Of a stretch of DNA of 64,000 nucleotides, positions 52,472 through 63,915 are shown in pieces. Source of the stretch: Puffinus mauretanicus (Eukaryota > Chordata > Aves > Procellariiformes > Procellariidae); NCBI GenBank assembly GCA_023333565.1, contig JAJKFH010002594.1:372001-436000 (forward strand). The letters are read 5' to 3'. The position numbers and the translations under genes were made by a program. Numbering within the stretch: position 1 is the stretch's first letter; every line of letters begins with the position of its first letter. The notes below the pieces were generated by a model. That model had not been told where the DNA came from. It did not search any database and saw only the letters and a program-made list of their open reading frames with translations.

Positions 52472-53904
52472 CTACAGAAGAAAGAGTTTGCAGCTACTGA
52501 TGAGAGACATGCAAGCCTGCTGCATAATCTACCAATGCAAACCTGTAGAAGTGGTTGCACTACTGGTTTTTGTTTGTTGGTTTGTTTTGAGCAAGCACAG
52601 TTAAAGTTACCAGACTAGGAGACAGTCTCAAACAATTATTTATTAATTCAGAAGAAATCTGTGTTGGTTTTCATCGTATTGATACATTTTCTGTGTGTTA
52701 CAGCAATCATCGCTTTTGATGGCTCTTTGAACTCAGCTGAAGTTTTTGCTCATTCAATAGGTGGAGAATCCAAGACACAATTTTTGAGATACTTAAGGAA
52801 AAATAACATGACAAGTTTCTGCTGCCTAGGCCAGTCACATTGCCTTTAGTGCCTTTCTTAAAGAATCTGAGGTTCTGCATTAGTCTGAGAGAGCTATTAA
52901 ATTTGGCCAATTTCTATTTGTTAATGTTTATTTGCATTACGGTAACACTTACAAGCCAATACTCTGCGGTGCTAGTTTACAGTCTGTTTCCTCATCCTCA
53001 CTCTTGTAAAAAGCACAAGTCAAGAAAGATTTCAAGAACACAGATAACCAACAACAGACCAGAGCATAAATAAGTGCAAACAACAAGGCAGAAAGGAGTA
53101 ACTACAAAGATTTTCCTCCAGAGAAAAAGGCTAGATAATTATACAATTGCTATTAAAAAAAAATACAATTCTCCACCAAAATAAATAAAAAAATACATAA
53201 AAAATAGCAAACCTGTCTCCTCCACTTACATTCTCTACTGCTGAAGGACAAAACCATTTTCTTTACACCACATCATCTCAGTTGACAAGAAAGAAAGGTT
53301 TATCAAACTCAAACAAGAACGACCACAGAAGCAGCACACTACCAAAACACTCCACTAATGCAGGCATCATGAGTCAGATCTGCTTCTTTGGGAGAGGACT
53401 TTTGAAGATCTATATTACAAATCATAAACTCTAGCTGAGTGCTATAAATGAGTGAGGAAATCAGTTATTTACATGTTCTTGAGATCTTGCATAGACAAAA
53501 AGCCAAAATTCAGAAACCTGACTGCTCACAGCCTGACACCGTGACATGCATAACAGCCCTGTTCACACAAGTTGTCAGGGATGGGAGTCAGCTAACACGT
53601 TGCCAACAAAAAGGCTTCTTCCATAGCAAAATCCATCCCTGATGTCTCTATAATGTGACATCCCAATTGGCAGACAATTACGAAAAGGAGCCAGAACAAC
53701 TGGTAAATACTTCCCAGGCATTAAAAAAACCCCAAAACTTAGTTACAGGTATTATTCACCTGTTTACACCCACTATGTTTATATTTATTTGAAAGTTCAT
53801 TTTCTTGATTATTAGTGGTAATTAACATCTGTAACTGAATCCAAACAGCACATGAATAAGTCAACAGAAAAATTAGCAAACAGTTCTGGTCTAGTTTATA
53901 GCTT

Positions 53905-53990
53905 ATCAAGGGATGATACGGTCCCCTGCTACAACAGCGCTGACTTGATGGCCCAAGAGACCCCTTTGGTCTTGTGTTCCTATTTTAAAT
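53905..53990 (+). mobile_element. CR1-like LINE 3' end relic
   Basis: GGGATGATACGGTCCCCTGC is followed by GCGCTGACTTGATGGCCCAA, then GAGACCCCTTTGGTC and TTGTGTTCCTATTTT. This resembles the 3' terminus shared by CR1 copies ('...gatgacctctagaggtcccttccaaccctatgattct' type). No body is visible upstream, so it would be a very short 5'-truncated copy. Confidence 0.5.
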
Positions 53991-54154
53991 AATATTAAAA
54001 GGATGTGTTCTGTCATTTAATATTCATAATAGCACAAAGAATGGATATCAGCACAGCAATGTACTAACACACCCCAAGAGTTTAAGTAAGCAAAGCAGTT
54101 CATAACAAAGATCTCAGAACACAAGCAGATTATTTCAGTCTTTAACCCTGGATA

Positions 54155-54186
54155 TTTTAATAATTTTAATTTTAATTTTAATAATT
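54155..54186. repeat. TTTTAA simple repeat
   Basis: A short run of TTTTAA and TTTTAATAA units. It is an AT-rich microsatellite in intron 1. Confidence 0.8.
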
Positions 54187-56491
54187 GCTGAACACTGTTC
54201 ATAGTGGGTTTTCTTCTCTGTTTTGTTTCAATTTAAATGAAAAAGCCCTGTTCTGTCCCCAGCTGGTAACACCCCAGCTAGCAGCTCTGAACAAATCATT
54301 GTAGATTGTCAAACACAGAACCAAAACAATATTTTACCCAATATATTTGGGGACTATTAGTACACTTATGGCAGGAGTATATCCATTACAGTTGGATGTA
54401 GTCTCACAACAGCAGTCCCTCTTAATGCTTCACCCCCCCCATACAAAAAACGTAGAAAAATTGGAAAGTGCCCTTCTATGGAGTCTTATAGGACTACTAA
54501 TTCTTGTATGGACTGGCATTATTCCATTGTAGACACTGTGTGACATGACCAGCTATGCACTCTAGCTACCAATTCAATACAGTCCAGTCCACAGCTACTT
54601 TCATTTCCTATAACATAGGGAGACAATGATCTTATTCACAATTCATTCCAGAAGAGCAAAATAGACATGTAATTTATCTAAACCATAAATGGATGGTAAC
54701 TTGACATAGATGTAGCAAGACTCCCACTAATTTCATCTTGAACTAACTACTAAACCTTTTACTCTACGTGCCAGCAGCCAGCTAACGCAACATCATCACC
54801 TTTTAGGGAGTATACAGCTCTGCAAGAAAATACACATAAAATGTGAATAATCCTAGAGCATTTCATTTGTATACTGTATGGTCTCAAAACATGCAATACA
54901 TATTTGAATACACCATCTTCCTTGTTCAAAGCTTCAGCAAAGTTCCCTGGAGTAGGATGTGAATTCTGCCCCAGGCAGACTGACTTGACTCTCTTTGGTC
55001 TCTGACATGTCTAAAGCTATTAAGAAAAAATGTGGCTGACACTTTAAAATTAAAAGAAAGATAACATCGATTTTACATTTTTTTTTCCTCATATAGGTTG
55101 TAAACAAAAAGATTTTAAGCTTAATCATTCTTAAGTGGAACTACAACAAGTGAAGGGTGGTTACAACTCACAGTTTAGTTCCTACTGGTTAACAGAGGAG
55201 TCGATGTTAATTTTGAAAGCCTTGCTTTAAACTGTAGTACACGAATGTCTTGAAAGATTAATTACACAATGCCACTTAAAACTTTCATTTTGTTAAGCAT
55301 TACTTGTTCCTAATTATTCTTACAGTCAACCTTGAAAACACCCTCACACTCATCGAAAGAGATGAAAAAAATAAGACACTGCCTTTTAATTTAAACAGTG
55401 CCAGCTATATCAGATCCGTCTTAGTTGCTTGGCTTTCCTTTCAAAATGAACTTTTCCCAGTTGCAGGCAACTGATCTGCTGGCTGTTTGCAACTCTCTAG
55501 CACTGCGACACCAGGTCTTTAGGAACTCCTCATTTCTGCCTTAACTTCACCGTGCACCGCTGGAAAAGCCTACCCTTTCCCCTGCAGGTCCAGCCACAGG
55601 TCCTCTCTCTCACCTGGCTGTGAACGCCCCGGCGAAACGCCTAATCCCAAACCTTAGTACCTTGCCTTACCTTCGGTGAGAGCCTGTCAGCAAAGGCAAA
55701 ACATATCGGGGACGGCGCCCAGCGGCCACGGCAGTGGCCCGCCCGGGGCCAGGCGGCGTACGGACGGGATGGAGGGAGGACGGCAGAGCCACCGACCCGC
55801 CCGCGGCGCCCCCGACCGCCCCTCGGCCCCCGACGGCGGCGGAGCCCCGCGCTGCCTCCTCGCCGCTGTGCGCTGCAGGGAGGAGCGGTGGGGCTGGGAA
55901 GGTCTTATGGACCCCGCCCGGCCCTCCCTCTCTCTTTTTCCCTACTTGCGCTGGCACCGCACCTGGAGGGCTGGGAACGGTGCCTGCGGTGGACCGGGCT
56001 CCTCGCCGTGAGAGACCACGGCCCCGAGCCGAGAGGCCGGGCCGGGCGGGTGCCGGGACACCGGCCCTCGCAGCGGGCGGCCAGCGGGGCCGAGGGTGTC
56101 GCTACTTGACTCCAAGCACAGGGAAACTCACCAGAGCAGTCCTAAGGACGGGATTACAGTGCTCTGCGAAAGGCAGCGGCCGCCCGGGACCCTGCAGGGC
56201 ATCCGCCGGCAGACCCGGAGTCCGGACGGGGCAGAGCTCTGCCCGCCCTGCCCTCTGAGCTCCCGGCGTGAAACTCCCTCGTTTCCCCATTCCTTCAGCC
56301 CTACCTATCTGCACGGCTCAATCCTGACATTACTCATCACCTACTCCGGGAGGGCCGTGGTGGGGAAAGCTCTGCCTATCCGGCCCGGGTTTCTTGCCCC
56401 ACGAAGGAGCCCGCGGGGGTTATCCGCGCTCCCCGAGCGCCGCGGGCGGCAAGCCGCAGCCCTCGCCCCGCAGTGGGGAGAAAAGACTTAC

Positions 56492-56493
56492 AT
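56492..56493 (-). CDS. ADGRG6: ADGRG6 exon 1, coding end (first two bases of the start codon)
   Basis: On the minus strand exon 1 ends ...GTCACCAT and is followed at once by the consensus donor GTAAGT (56491-56486). Spliced to exon 2, which starts G-ATG, it gives CACC-ATG-ATG, so the initiator codon is split AT|G. The resulting protein starts Met-Met and has Met-Trp at residues 8-9, as in human ADGRG6 (MMFRSDRMW, from memory). CACC before the ATG is a good Kozak context. The 5'UTR lies upstream (higher coordinates) in the CpG island; its start is not visible. A short upstream ATG at 56501-56499 overlaps the start. Only the two coding bases are given as coordinates. Confidence 0.8.
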
Positions 56494-56739
56494 GGTGACA
56501 TTACGGGGCGGCTCTCCTCCAGCTCTCAGTAACCATCCTCCCCCGCTGCCGATCGCTCTGCCTCTGGCCCGCTCCCTCGCGGGCTCCTCGCAAAGGTCAT
56601 CGCCGCTCGCCCACCTCTCTTCCACGCCCGCCCCCGCACACGCCGCCCGCGGCGGCCGGGACCGCGCCGATCCGCTCCTCCTCCGCCGCCGCCGCGATCC
56701 CCCCTCGCCCCGCGCCGGGACCTGCCTCTCTCGGCACAA
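56494..56739 (-). other. ADGRG6: Probable ADGRG6 exon 1 5'UTR (upstream limit unknown)
   Basis: This is the GC-rich sequence directly upstream of the split ATG on the minus strand. It ends with the CCCCGTAATGTCACC context. It contains a short upstream ATG at 56499-56501 and others at 56523-56525 and near 56600. The right boundary given is only a nominal one inside the CpG island. Placement rests on contiguity with the exon 1 donor, not on any visible start site. Confidence 0.45.
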
Positions 56740-58627
56740 GTCGGGGAAACTTCGGTGCCGAGGGAAGCCGCCCCCGCGGAGGGCAGGGGCCGCCCCGCCG
56801 GGGGCTCAGGTGGCGGCTCCGGCGCGGGCTGGCCCGGCCCCACCCGCCGCGCGGGGGGCAGGACGGGACCCGCCGAGCCGCCGCCGCCACCACCGGGGGG
56901 CCCCGCGTCCTCCTCTGGGCACCTACTCCACGGGACCGGCGCGCCGCTCTGGGGAGAGGAGTGGCTACCGGGACTCCGCCGCCTGCGACCCCCGAGAGGG
57001 GCGCTCCCCGGGCGGCACCACACGCCACCTCTTACTCGGTCGCTGCCACACAGCACCCCGGCCCACTGATTAGGGGCTAGCCCAGGGGTGCACAGTCCCC
57101 AAGCACATTTACACACTCCCAGGAGAGGGTAGCCACAGGCCCAAAGCCATCCCAAAGGACACAGGTCACCTCTGAGGAGGTCCCATCCCAGGTACAGCAC
57201 CCTCGGTAGTTGTACCTCCTGAGCATGCAGCACCTTGCAGCATCCCAGGGGCAGCAGGTCCCGGGGGGCAAACACGCCCTGCACATCCACCACACTGTAC
57301 ACAGCAGTGGTGAGCACACACAGGCCTGCCTACACACCTCCAGGAATCAAACCACCGCGCTGTGACACAGACCCCAAGGCACTTAAATTGGGATACTACA
57401 ACACACTACACTTGGGATAGAAGATGGATAGGTAGGTGGAGGTGATGCATCTCTGACCCATTTTCTGAAGCATGCAAGGCTGTATGCAGCTTGCGCATAC
57501 AGTGCTGGCCCACACCTCACTCCTGAGTAGCATTTTTGGAGGATGGTAGTTTGCACCATTTGCTAATGATCCTGAGTTGCTTTGTTCAGTTAAAATCTGT
57601 AGAACGTGGTACTGCACTACAGCTAGGTAGGAAAACATTGAAATGATAGAAGGGGAAACAGCAAAACACAGGGTCACGAAGTAAAAAATTTTCACAGTAC
57701 TCCTTGGATCTGAGCTGGCAGGATTAGGAAGGATGGGGGAAGAGAAGACTTGGCATAGTGAAACATTCAATGAAGTTATCAGCATGCAATAGCAGTTAAA
57801 AGGAAACAGAGTTCCTATTTAAAAAAAATAAAGAAAATATCACTAAATTTTTCATGGACTTTGTACTGAACATTAATATTCACTCATTCTGGTCAATTTT
57901 TACTGTCTGTCTTTAAAACCAATAAGTTGTAGGCTTGCTTTCATTGTAACTTCCTAGCACTGAACAGGGGCGCAGGAACCGCTGGGGCTGGGTTAGCCAA
58001 ATCTACATGGCCAGCGGCGACGCGAAGGCGGTACGAACGACTTTGTACACAACCAGCCTTTTCTCCGCATTAAGAGCTCTGTATTCTGAGTAGGTATTGC
58101 ACTGCTTTCCACCCCGCTTCTGGGTCTGGTGTCACACAGGGCATCCCCCCAGGGGACTGCAGGACTGCTCTATTTCTGGATAAAGTCTGTGTAGATCAAC
58201 CTTATATTGCATTTGCAATGAGCCCAATGTATCAATGCACATAAGACTTATTCTATTATATACAGTCAGTTTGTGCTTGGGCAATAAACCTACAAGTTCT
58301 CGCCCCCTGGGTTTATTGTACACACACAGATTGCATTTTACTTCACATGCACAGCAAAGTTTGTGCATCTAGAATGCATTGGATTTGCTGTGCATGTGCA
58401 GATCAATTGAAAATTAAGCTCAGTATCTCCTGGGCATATTGGACCCACTGTGTATGTGATGTGCGTAGTAAGTGAAGAGCACCTGGAAGAAGTCAGTCTG
58501 CTGTTCATGCAGAGATTAGTGATAGGTGTGTAGTGCGTATCTGCTGGCTGTGTGGGAAACTTACATCTTCCTTCCCTCCTTGGAAGGCATCAGAGGTGAC
58601 TGCAATTCCAGAACGTGGGAGTCAAGC

Positions 58628-58643
58628 AAAAAAAAAAAAAAAA
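58628..58643. repeat. A16 homopolymer
   Basis: A run of 16 A residues continues into an A/G-rich stretch (GGAAAAAAAGAAATC). No retroposon body is recognisable upstream. Confidence 0.85.
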
Positions 58644-60084
58644 GGAAAAAAAGAAATCATGGGATTTTTCTCCTGTCATGCTTTTGTTGAGCTGTTTCTT
58701 GGTTAATTCTCCTGTTCTGAATTTGCTGTCATATACTTTCTCAATCATCAATCTGCTTTCCCCTTCACAGCAGGAGCACTGCTGCTTCTGGATCCCCAAA
58801 CCAAACACTGCCTGGTGAGAAATGCCTGTGCTGTCCAGCGGGGATAATGTGCAGTGCAGATTTTCTGGATGATGAAGTAGCATGTTGCTGGAGACCGTCT
58901 CAGACCTGCAGGGCAGCGAAGAGCAGCCTAACTGCTCACGAGAAAATGCTCATCGCTATCTGGCAGCGGCTCACTGTGCCACATCTGCCTTTAATCAATT
59001 GTGAAACAACTTGGTATGGGGCGGGTAATCGGAGGGGAGCTACTTTTCTGAAGAAGACATTTTTAGGATCAATTGTTTGGCCTAACATCATTGTTGAAAC
59101 AAATTCTTTGTAAGGGCAATGATCTCTTTAACAGGCATAGATATTTCTTACTAACTTCCATAATGTGGTTAATCATCATGACACATTAACCCATGAAAGG
59201 TTCAAGCCACTGGGAATTCACCACTTACATGTAATGAAAAAAAGGAATATTTGCAATATGGACATGAATGACATTAATTTGTCCTTTTGCAATTTTGAGA
59301 GAGTTAATCTACTACTACTGTCACAGCTGCAGAAGTCTGCTCTCTGATACGTGTCATGCTGGTGCTTAGCCAGTGTGTGTAGATTACGGTGATTTTAAGG
59401 TCTCCGTCTCAGAGCGAGTGACTGCAGGCTACCTTACAACACCTGTCTCAGGTTAACATTGCAGGCTGTGTTTTGCACAATATGAGTAAGAGGAAAAAAT
59501 TATCAAAGTCTGGGAAACTGCTGTAATCAACCCATTAAAGGTTCTTTATATGGACATCTAGTGAGCGATACCAACAGAAAGGCGAGCAGATCTTTTTGTT
59601 CTTTTCTTACAGTGTCTGTAGTGGCAATGTTGCTTTACGCTTATTTTTATTATACTGCAAGCAATGGTGTCTGAATATTGTTAGGTACAGGGGTAGCATA
59701 TTCTATCAATATTCCAGAGTGTTTCATGAATATTCTCAGATGATTAGTGAAATATTTTGTATGAATTTTATAGGCCCTGATTTTTATGGCTTTGTTCATG
59801 TATTTCTTTAAACTTACGGTTAGGATGGTTTCCTTCTGTTTTGTGCAACATTGCATGGACCTCTGAAAATATTTTGTAAGAATGTTAAAAAATGTTTAAT
59901 GAAATAATAATATGAAATATAATATTTTATGTCTAGATACTTCATTTTAACTTTTGAGAAACATGATTTTTCTCAGAACTTTTGTTTTCCTCCTTATTAT
60001 ATCAATTACATTTAGGAAAACCTGTGTTTATTTTCCAGAGAAGTGCAAATACTGAAACTTTATTGCCTGTAATAAATAAATAAA

Positions 60085-60104
60085 GTTTTCGCAAAAGCGA
60101 AAAC
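60085..60104. repeat. Perfect 8-bp inverted repeat with CpG
   Basis: GTTTTCGC (60085-60092) pairs with GCGAAAAC (60097-60104) around AAAA. It sits directly after an AATAAATAAATAAA run and just before AGCGCGC, an unusually CpG-dense spot in AT-rich DNA. Confidence 0.8.
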
Positions 60105-63100
60105 ACTTAGCGCGCAACAATAAAAAGGAAGCTTAAAATAAATAGTGCAATGCTATAAACTTATGAAGAAATTTCAAGACCATACGCATTCTCAAAAAGT
60201 CCAAGGGCAAAAAAAAAATTGGCTTTGCACTCTACAACCATTCCTGGCTTTCTGCCTGGTCATTCTCCTATCTTGGAGAAAATGTGATAGATAACCCCCA
60301 GCTGAGTCTGAAAGTTCAAAGGTGAGCTCCCAGAAGCTGGTTTTGAGGATCAAAATCTGGGCGTTGATCTAAAAGGTGAAGTAGCAGAGCTGATGTGAAC
60401 TGCTGCTCCCCATACTTGTAATTCAAGAATTACTTCAGACTGTTGAGATATAGCAGACAAGGACTCTGTTTCCCTATGCTTTTACATAAAGCAATCTTTA
60501 CAGTCCTGCAGCTCTTCCTTTTTGAGGGTCTTCTATCTCTCTGAAGACTACTTAATCAGCTCCCGGACTTCCCAGCCGCAGTCAGCCTTGTTTGCCCCTA
60601 GCTGGGTCACAGCAGAAGCCATCTTTCACAGTCCAGAGGACAATCGGCCTGAACTTCCTGGCTTTTCTACTGAGTCTGCGAGAAGGCCTCTAAACAGCTC
60701 CTCTTTCCTTATTTTCCCTTATTTGAGAGATTAAGAGCCTTACCTTCCTGTTTCAGGTGTAGATGAGGTGAGAACAGGATCAGGCAGGTCTCTTTCTTTG
60801 TTCAGTTCTTTTTTCCGGAGAGATGTTTTCCCATCAGATTTGAGATGCCATCCAGACAGGGCTGGTTCCCGTTACTAAGAGACCGAAGAAGTGGCAAGTC
60901 AGTTTTCACTGTGGTCCTTAATGCAATGGTTTCATCTACATGCTGGGCAGGGATGGCTGAATGCTGGGTGAGGGAGTGTTTCTTAGAGGCTGCTGATCCA
61001 GTAGATAGTGGGCAATGGCACGCAGTTTCTATGCCTGACCAAGTAGCAAGCAAGCATGGGCTTCCAGGGACTTGGGATGCAAGGGAATTGGAAGGACCAT
61101 ACCGAGCAAAGTTAGTAATTGGTGATACTGCCCATGAATGATTGCACTGACATATATGTTCTTGAATTTAATTTTTTGTCTCCTGAAAACGAGCATAAAC
61201 TGAATTGTAACTCTAATATATTTTTACAATGCATGTGCGGAAGTTCAGGGGCTAACATACACTCATATGTTTGCCTCATTGGTACTTTCTCTGTGTGCTT
61301 TCATGTGCATACAACTTAGGTTATGAAATATTTCCTGTCAGGGAGGTTACCAACGGCTAAAATGCTGTGCTTTGTGCCAGATGAAATGTCTTTGATGAAG
61401 TGCTGAGAGCATGGCATATACAGTGCCTGCACACATTGCACTCCATAAAATTCTGTGAAGTCTGTGACCTCAAGCAAAGCAAGAGACAGATTGGGCAGCA
61501 AACTAACTTGGATGGTTTTCACAAAACATTTCAGGTTTTTAATCACCGTCTTTTTTTTTGAGCCCATTTCAACTCCTTACTCTTGATCAAGCACTCTGGG
61601 GGTCCTAAACCTTAGCCTGCTGGAGCATGCTACCACTGGTGTTCTTGCACACATTTCTGATTTGTGGAGTTGGGAGGATGCTAGAGATCCTTGCTTGCCC
61701 ACTTGAAAAAGCCTTACTGAACTTTCATTTCTCTCAAGGAGAAAAGGAACCTCAGAATGTTTTCCCAGCTTCAGATGAAGGAACTTGGGAACAGTGCTCG
61801 CATTATATGGTGATGCACCCTATTGCTATAAAGAACCTGTAGGACGATGTTGATATCAGCAATGAAGGATTATCAGCAGCCTGATCTGAGCTGGTGTCTG
61901 GTATTTGAACACGAAGATAAACCTGGTAAACGAGAGCTTGTAGAATCAGAGGATATGCAGGGAGAACTAGTCATTCTTGGTGCGATACGAAGCATGGCGG
62001 AAGAAGCACAGTAAACAGAAGATCACGGGTAGTGAAAATAGGGGCTTCATCAAAGAGATCATTCATTTCTTCAAAGTATACTTTGAACTTATTAGATACC
62101 AACCAACAGGGTAGAACGCATTAAGCTATCCAATTCTTTTGTCTAAAAATGTGTCTCTGTGGCTGCAAGTCATTTCAATGCTAAATTCAACACCAGCTAA
62201 ACTCCCCCACCTTCTCAACAGACTAACTCTGAAATTAAAAGCCATTTAAAGAAGGTAACACTGATAGCTAGGATCTCCCCCAGAGTATTAATACCGGGAG
62301 GAAACATACAGGTATTTTTTGTACAAAACTGAGATAACCTTTTCCCACCAGGATCTGTGTACTCCCTCTCATGAATGAATAAATACTTGGCTGGAATGAG
62401 AATAAATACTCACCCCTGAAAGTTTCTAAATTGTCACCAAATTTAAATTTTGCTCTGCATCTGTCACTTCGCAAATAACCAAATTCTAAGGAGCAAAAGG
62501 TTTCAGCTGAGTAGGCTATAGTTTCTGGTACCAGTTAACCTGTTTCATCTCTAATTCTGGATTCTTGATTTTTTTCAGTCATGGATTAACCAGTTTGGAG
62601 GAGTTAAAAAAACAGTCGTTCTTCACCTATTTTTAGAACCCAACTTTTCCTATAATACAACTTCTGGGCAGGATTTCTCACTTCCGGTTTCTGTCCAGAT
62701 GTTAAAGATTTGGAACAACTGGAAGAAAAGCTGACCTCATGGTATTTCCATCAGGTTCCACTAGTGGAACAACTGGAAACCTCATGAGGAAAGCCCTTCT
62801 CTGTCTAAGTGTTCAGACTAGTTTTGCAGGCTCAAGAGCTTAGGAAACTTTGGATAAGTTTTGAGTAAGCATCAAAATATTTGGATGCTTATCAGAACTG
62901 AAACCAAAGTGAACATTATGAAGTTCATTCATCATTCTTTGTAAAAACCACACAAGTGGTAACAAAATCACAGGATTGCATAGAAAAGGAAATAATTGCA
63001 CATTAATCGTAATGAATTAGCTTTTTCCCATGTCATAAAAAATAATATACTTCTCATGCAGAATGGAAATTAGATGCTGAACACAAGGGCAACATTAAAT

Positions 63101-63844
63101 CAAAAAAAGTTTTCAAAGAGCAGAGTCGCAGTTGTAGGGCAAAAGCAGTAAACATACAGAGGTACAAACCCTTTCTGACTTTTAAGAGAATGGAAGAAAA
63201 AACCGAGATAGTGCCATGTTTGAGATTAACTAGCTATCAACTGCTCTTCTAAAACTTTTCACTCTATTCAGGCTGAAACCACAAGAGTTACACAGCAGTG
63301 TTTTAAGCCAGTACTGTAAAGTATTGTTTTGAAGGTATGAGAAAAAGTTCTTGCAATTCCACTTTTCAATAGATCATACAAAAAAGAACAATATTGGTTC
63401 AAAAGTATGTGAAAATTTGACCTGCCTTTATAACTTAAATTTCATTTCCTGTGCATAGGTATTATTATAAATTACACAAGCATACATAATCTGTTCCACA
63501 AGACAAGCAAGAAACACGGTAGTTTCTTGAGCATGAAGCACATAATGGAGTGATACAGGTAACATTTAGTCTGGAAGCCTTCAGCTCACCAAGCTGCATG
63601 GTTAGGAATGCTTTAAAAGCTGAACTAAATAGGACAGACTCTGGTGTGAATTCAGAGTAACGATTAAACTCATGCTTCAGACTACCAGGCCCCAACCAGT
63701 ACAAGAACAGTTAATAATAATAAAAAAGTGCTTTCCGTTAAGAGTGTGATCTGAGAAAAGAAAATCCAAACCCTGAATTTTTCAAAGTACATTTTAAATT
63801 ACCCTCACCATAATATCTGAATGCTTGATAACACAGCACCCTCC

Positions 63845-63915
63845 AGTGAATACATGGACTTACCCTTATTTTCCAAATAGGGAACTGACAGACAGAGAGA
63901 TTAAGGGCAAAATCA
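63845..63915 (+). mobile_element. Possible MIR-like SINE relic
   Basis: TTACCCTTATTTTCCAAATAGGGAACTGACAG is followed by ACAGAGAGATTAAGGGCAAA. This recalls the MIR core 'cccattttacagatgaggaactgaggcacagagaggttaagtgac'. It is short and diverged, so the call is weak. Confidence 0.35.

Larger units (their letters stand above)
50442..56491 (-). other. ADGRG6: ADGRG6 intron 1
   Basis: This 6,050-bp intron has a GTAAGT donor at 56491 and an acceptor TTTTTTTTCTGCAG ending at 50442. It holds A-rich stretches near 53.15 kb, a CR1-like 3' end at 53905-53990, a TTTTAA simple repeat at 54155-54186, a C8 run near 54431, and an exon-like unit at 52402-52471 (see findings). The right-hand 870 bp are part of the CpG island. 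Confidence 0.88.
1..57070 (-). other. ADGRG6: ADGRG6 (GPR126) gene, 5' part, minus strand
   Basis: The gene runs from a CpG-island promoter near 57 kb leftward off the window. Five exons are placed: exon 1 ending at 56492, then 50341-50441, 12316-12657, 5990-6610 and 1340-1408. All four introns are GT-AG, with donors GTAAGT, GTAAGT, GTAAGT and GTGAGT in order. Intron lengths are 6,050, 37,683, 5,705 and 4,581 bp. The joined frame is open for 378 codons and gives a signal peptide, a CUB domain, a pentraxin-like domain and a cysteine-bearing linker. That order is diagnostic of ADGRG6. The family member is a cell-surface adhesion GPCR needed for Schwann-cell myelination and for ear, heart and cartilage development, signalling through Gs and cAMP; this is established knowledge. 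The SEA, HormR, GAIN and 7TM exons are outside the window, so the gene is partial here. Confidence 0.97.
55620..57070 (-). promoter_or_regulatory. ADGRG6: CpG island: ADGRG6 promoter and 5'UTR region
   Basis: This 1.45-kb block is very rich in G, C and CpG and stands out from AT-rich flanks. It overlaps the exon 1 donor at 56491. It has short CCG-type runs (near 56685-56697 and 56876-56889) that would be CGG-type runs in or upstream of the 5'UTR, and long G or C tracts such as 56895-56902. No TATA box is evident, as usual for CpG promoters, which tend to initiate at dispersed sites. The transcription start is probably between about 56.55 and 57.05 kb, but it cannot be fixed from sequence. Open frames through this block on both strands are an effect of high GC content and show no protein-like features. 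Confidence 0.85.

Noticed and set aside
56132..56290. Frame starting ATG-GGG-AAA near 56290, as an alternative first coding exon joined to 52471
   Set aside because: It would join in phase to the 52402-52471 segment and on to the CUB exon, but the product does not resemble ADGRG6. The exon 1 and exon 2 pair with HWKWK is clearly the right N-terminus.
55734..57317. Long open frames on both strands across the CpG island, up to 325 codons
   Set aside because: High GC content removes stop codons. The products are Arg/Pro/Gly/Ala-rich with no domain, and the region is explained as promoter and 5'UTR.
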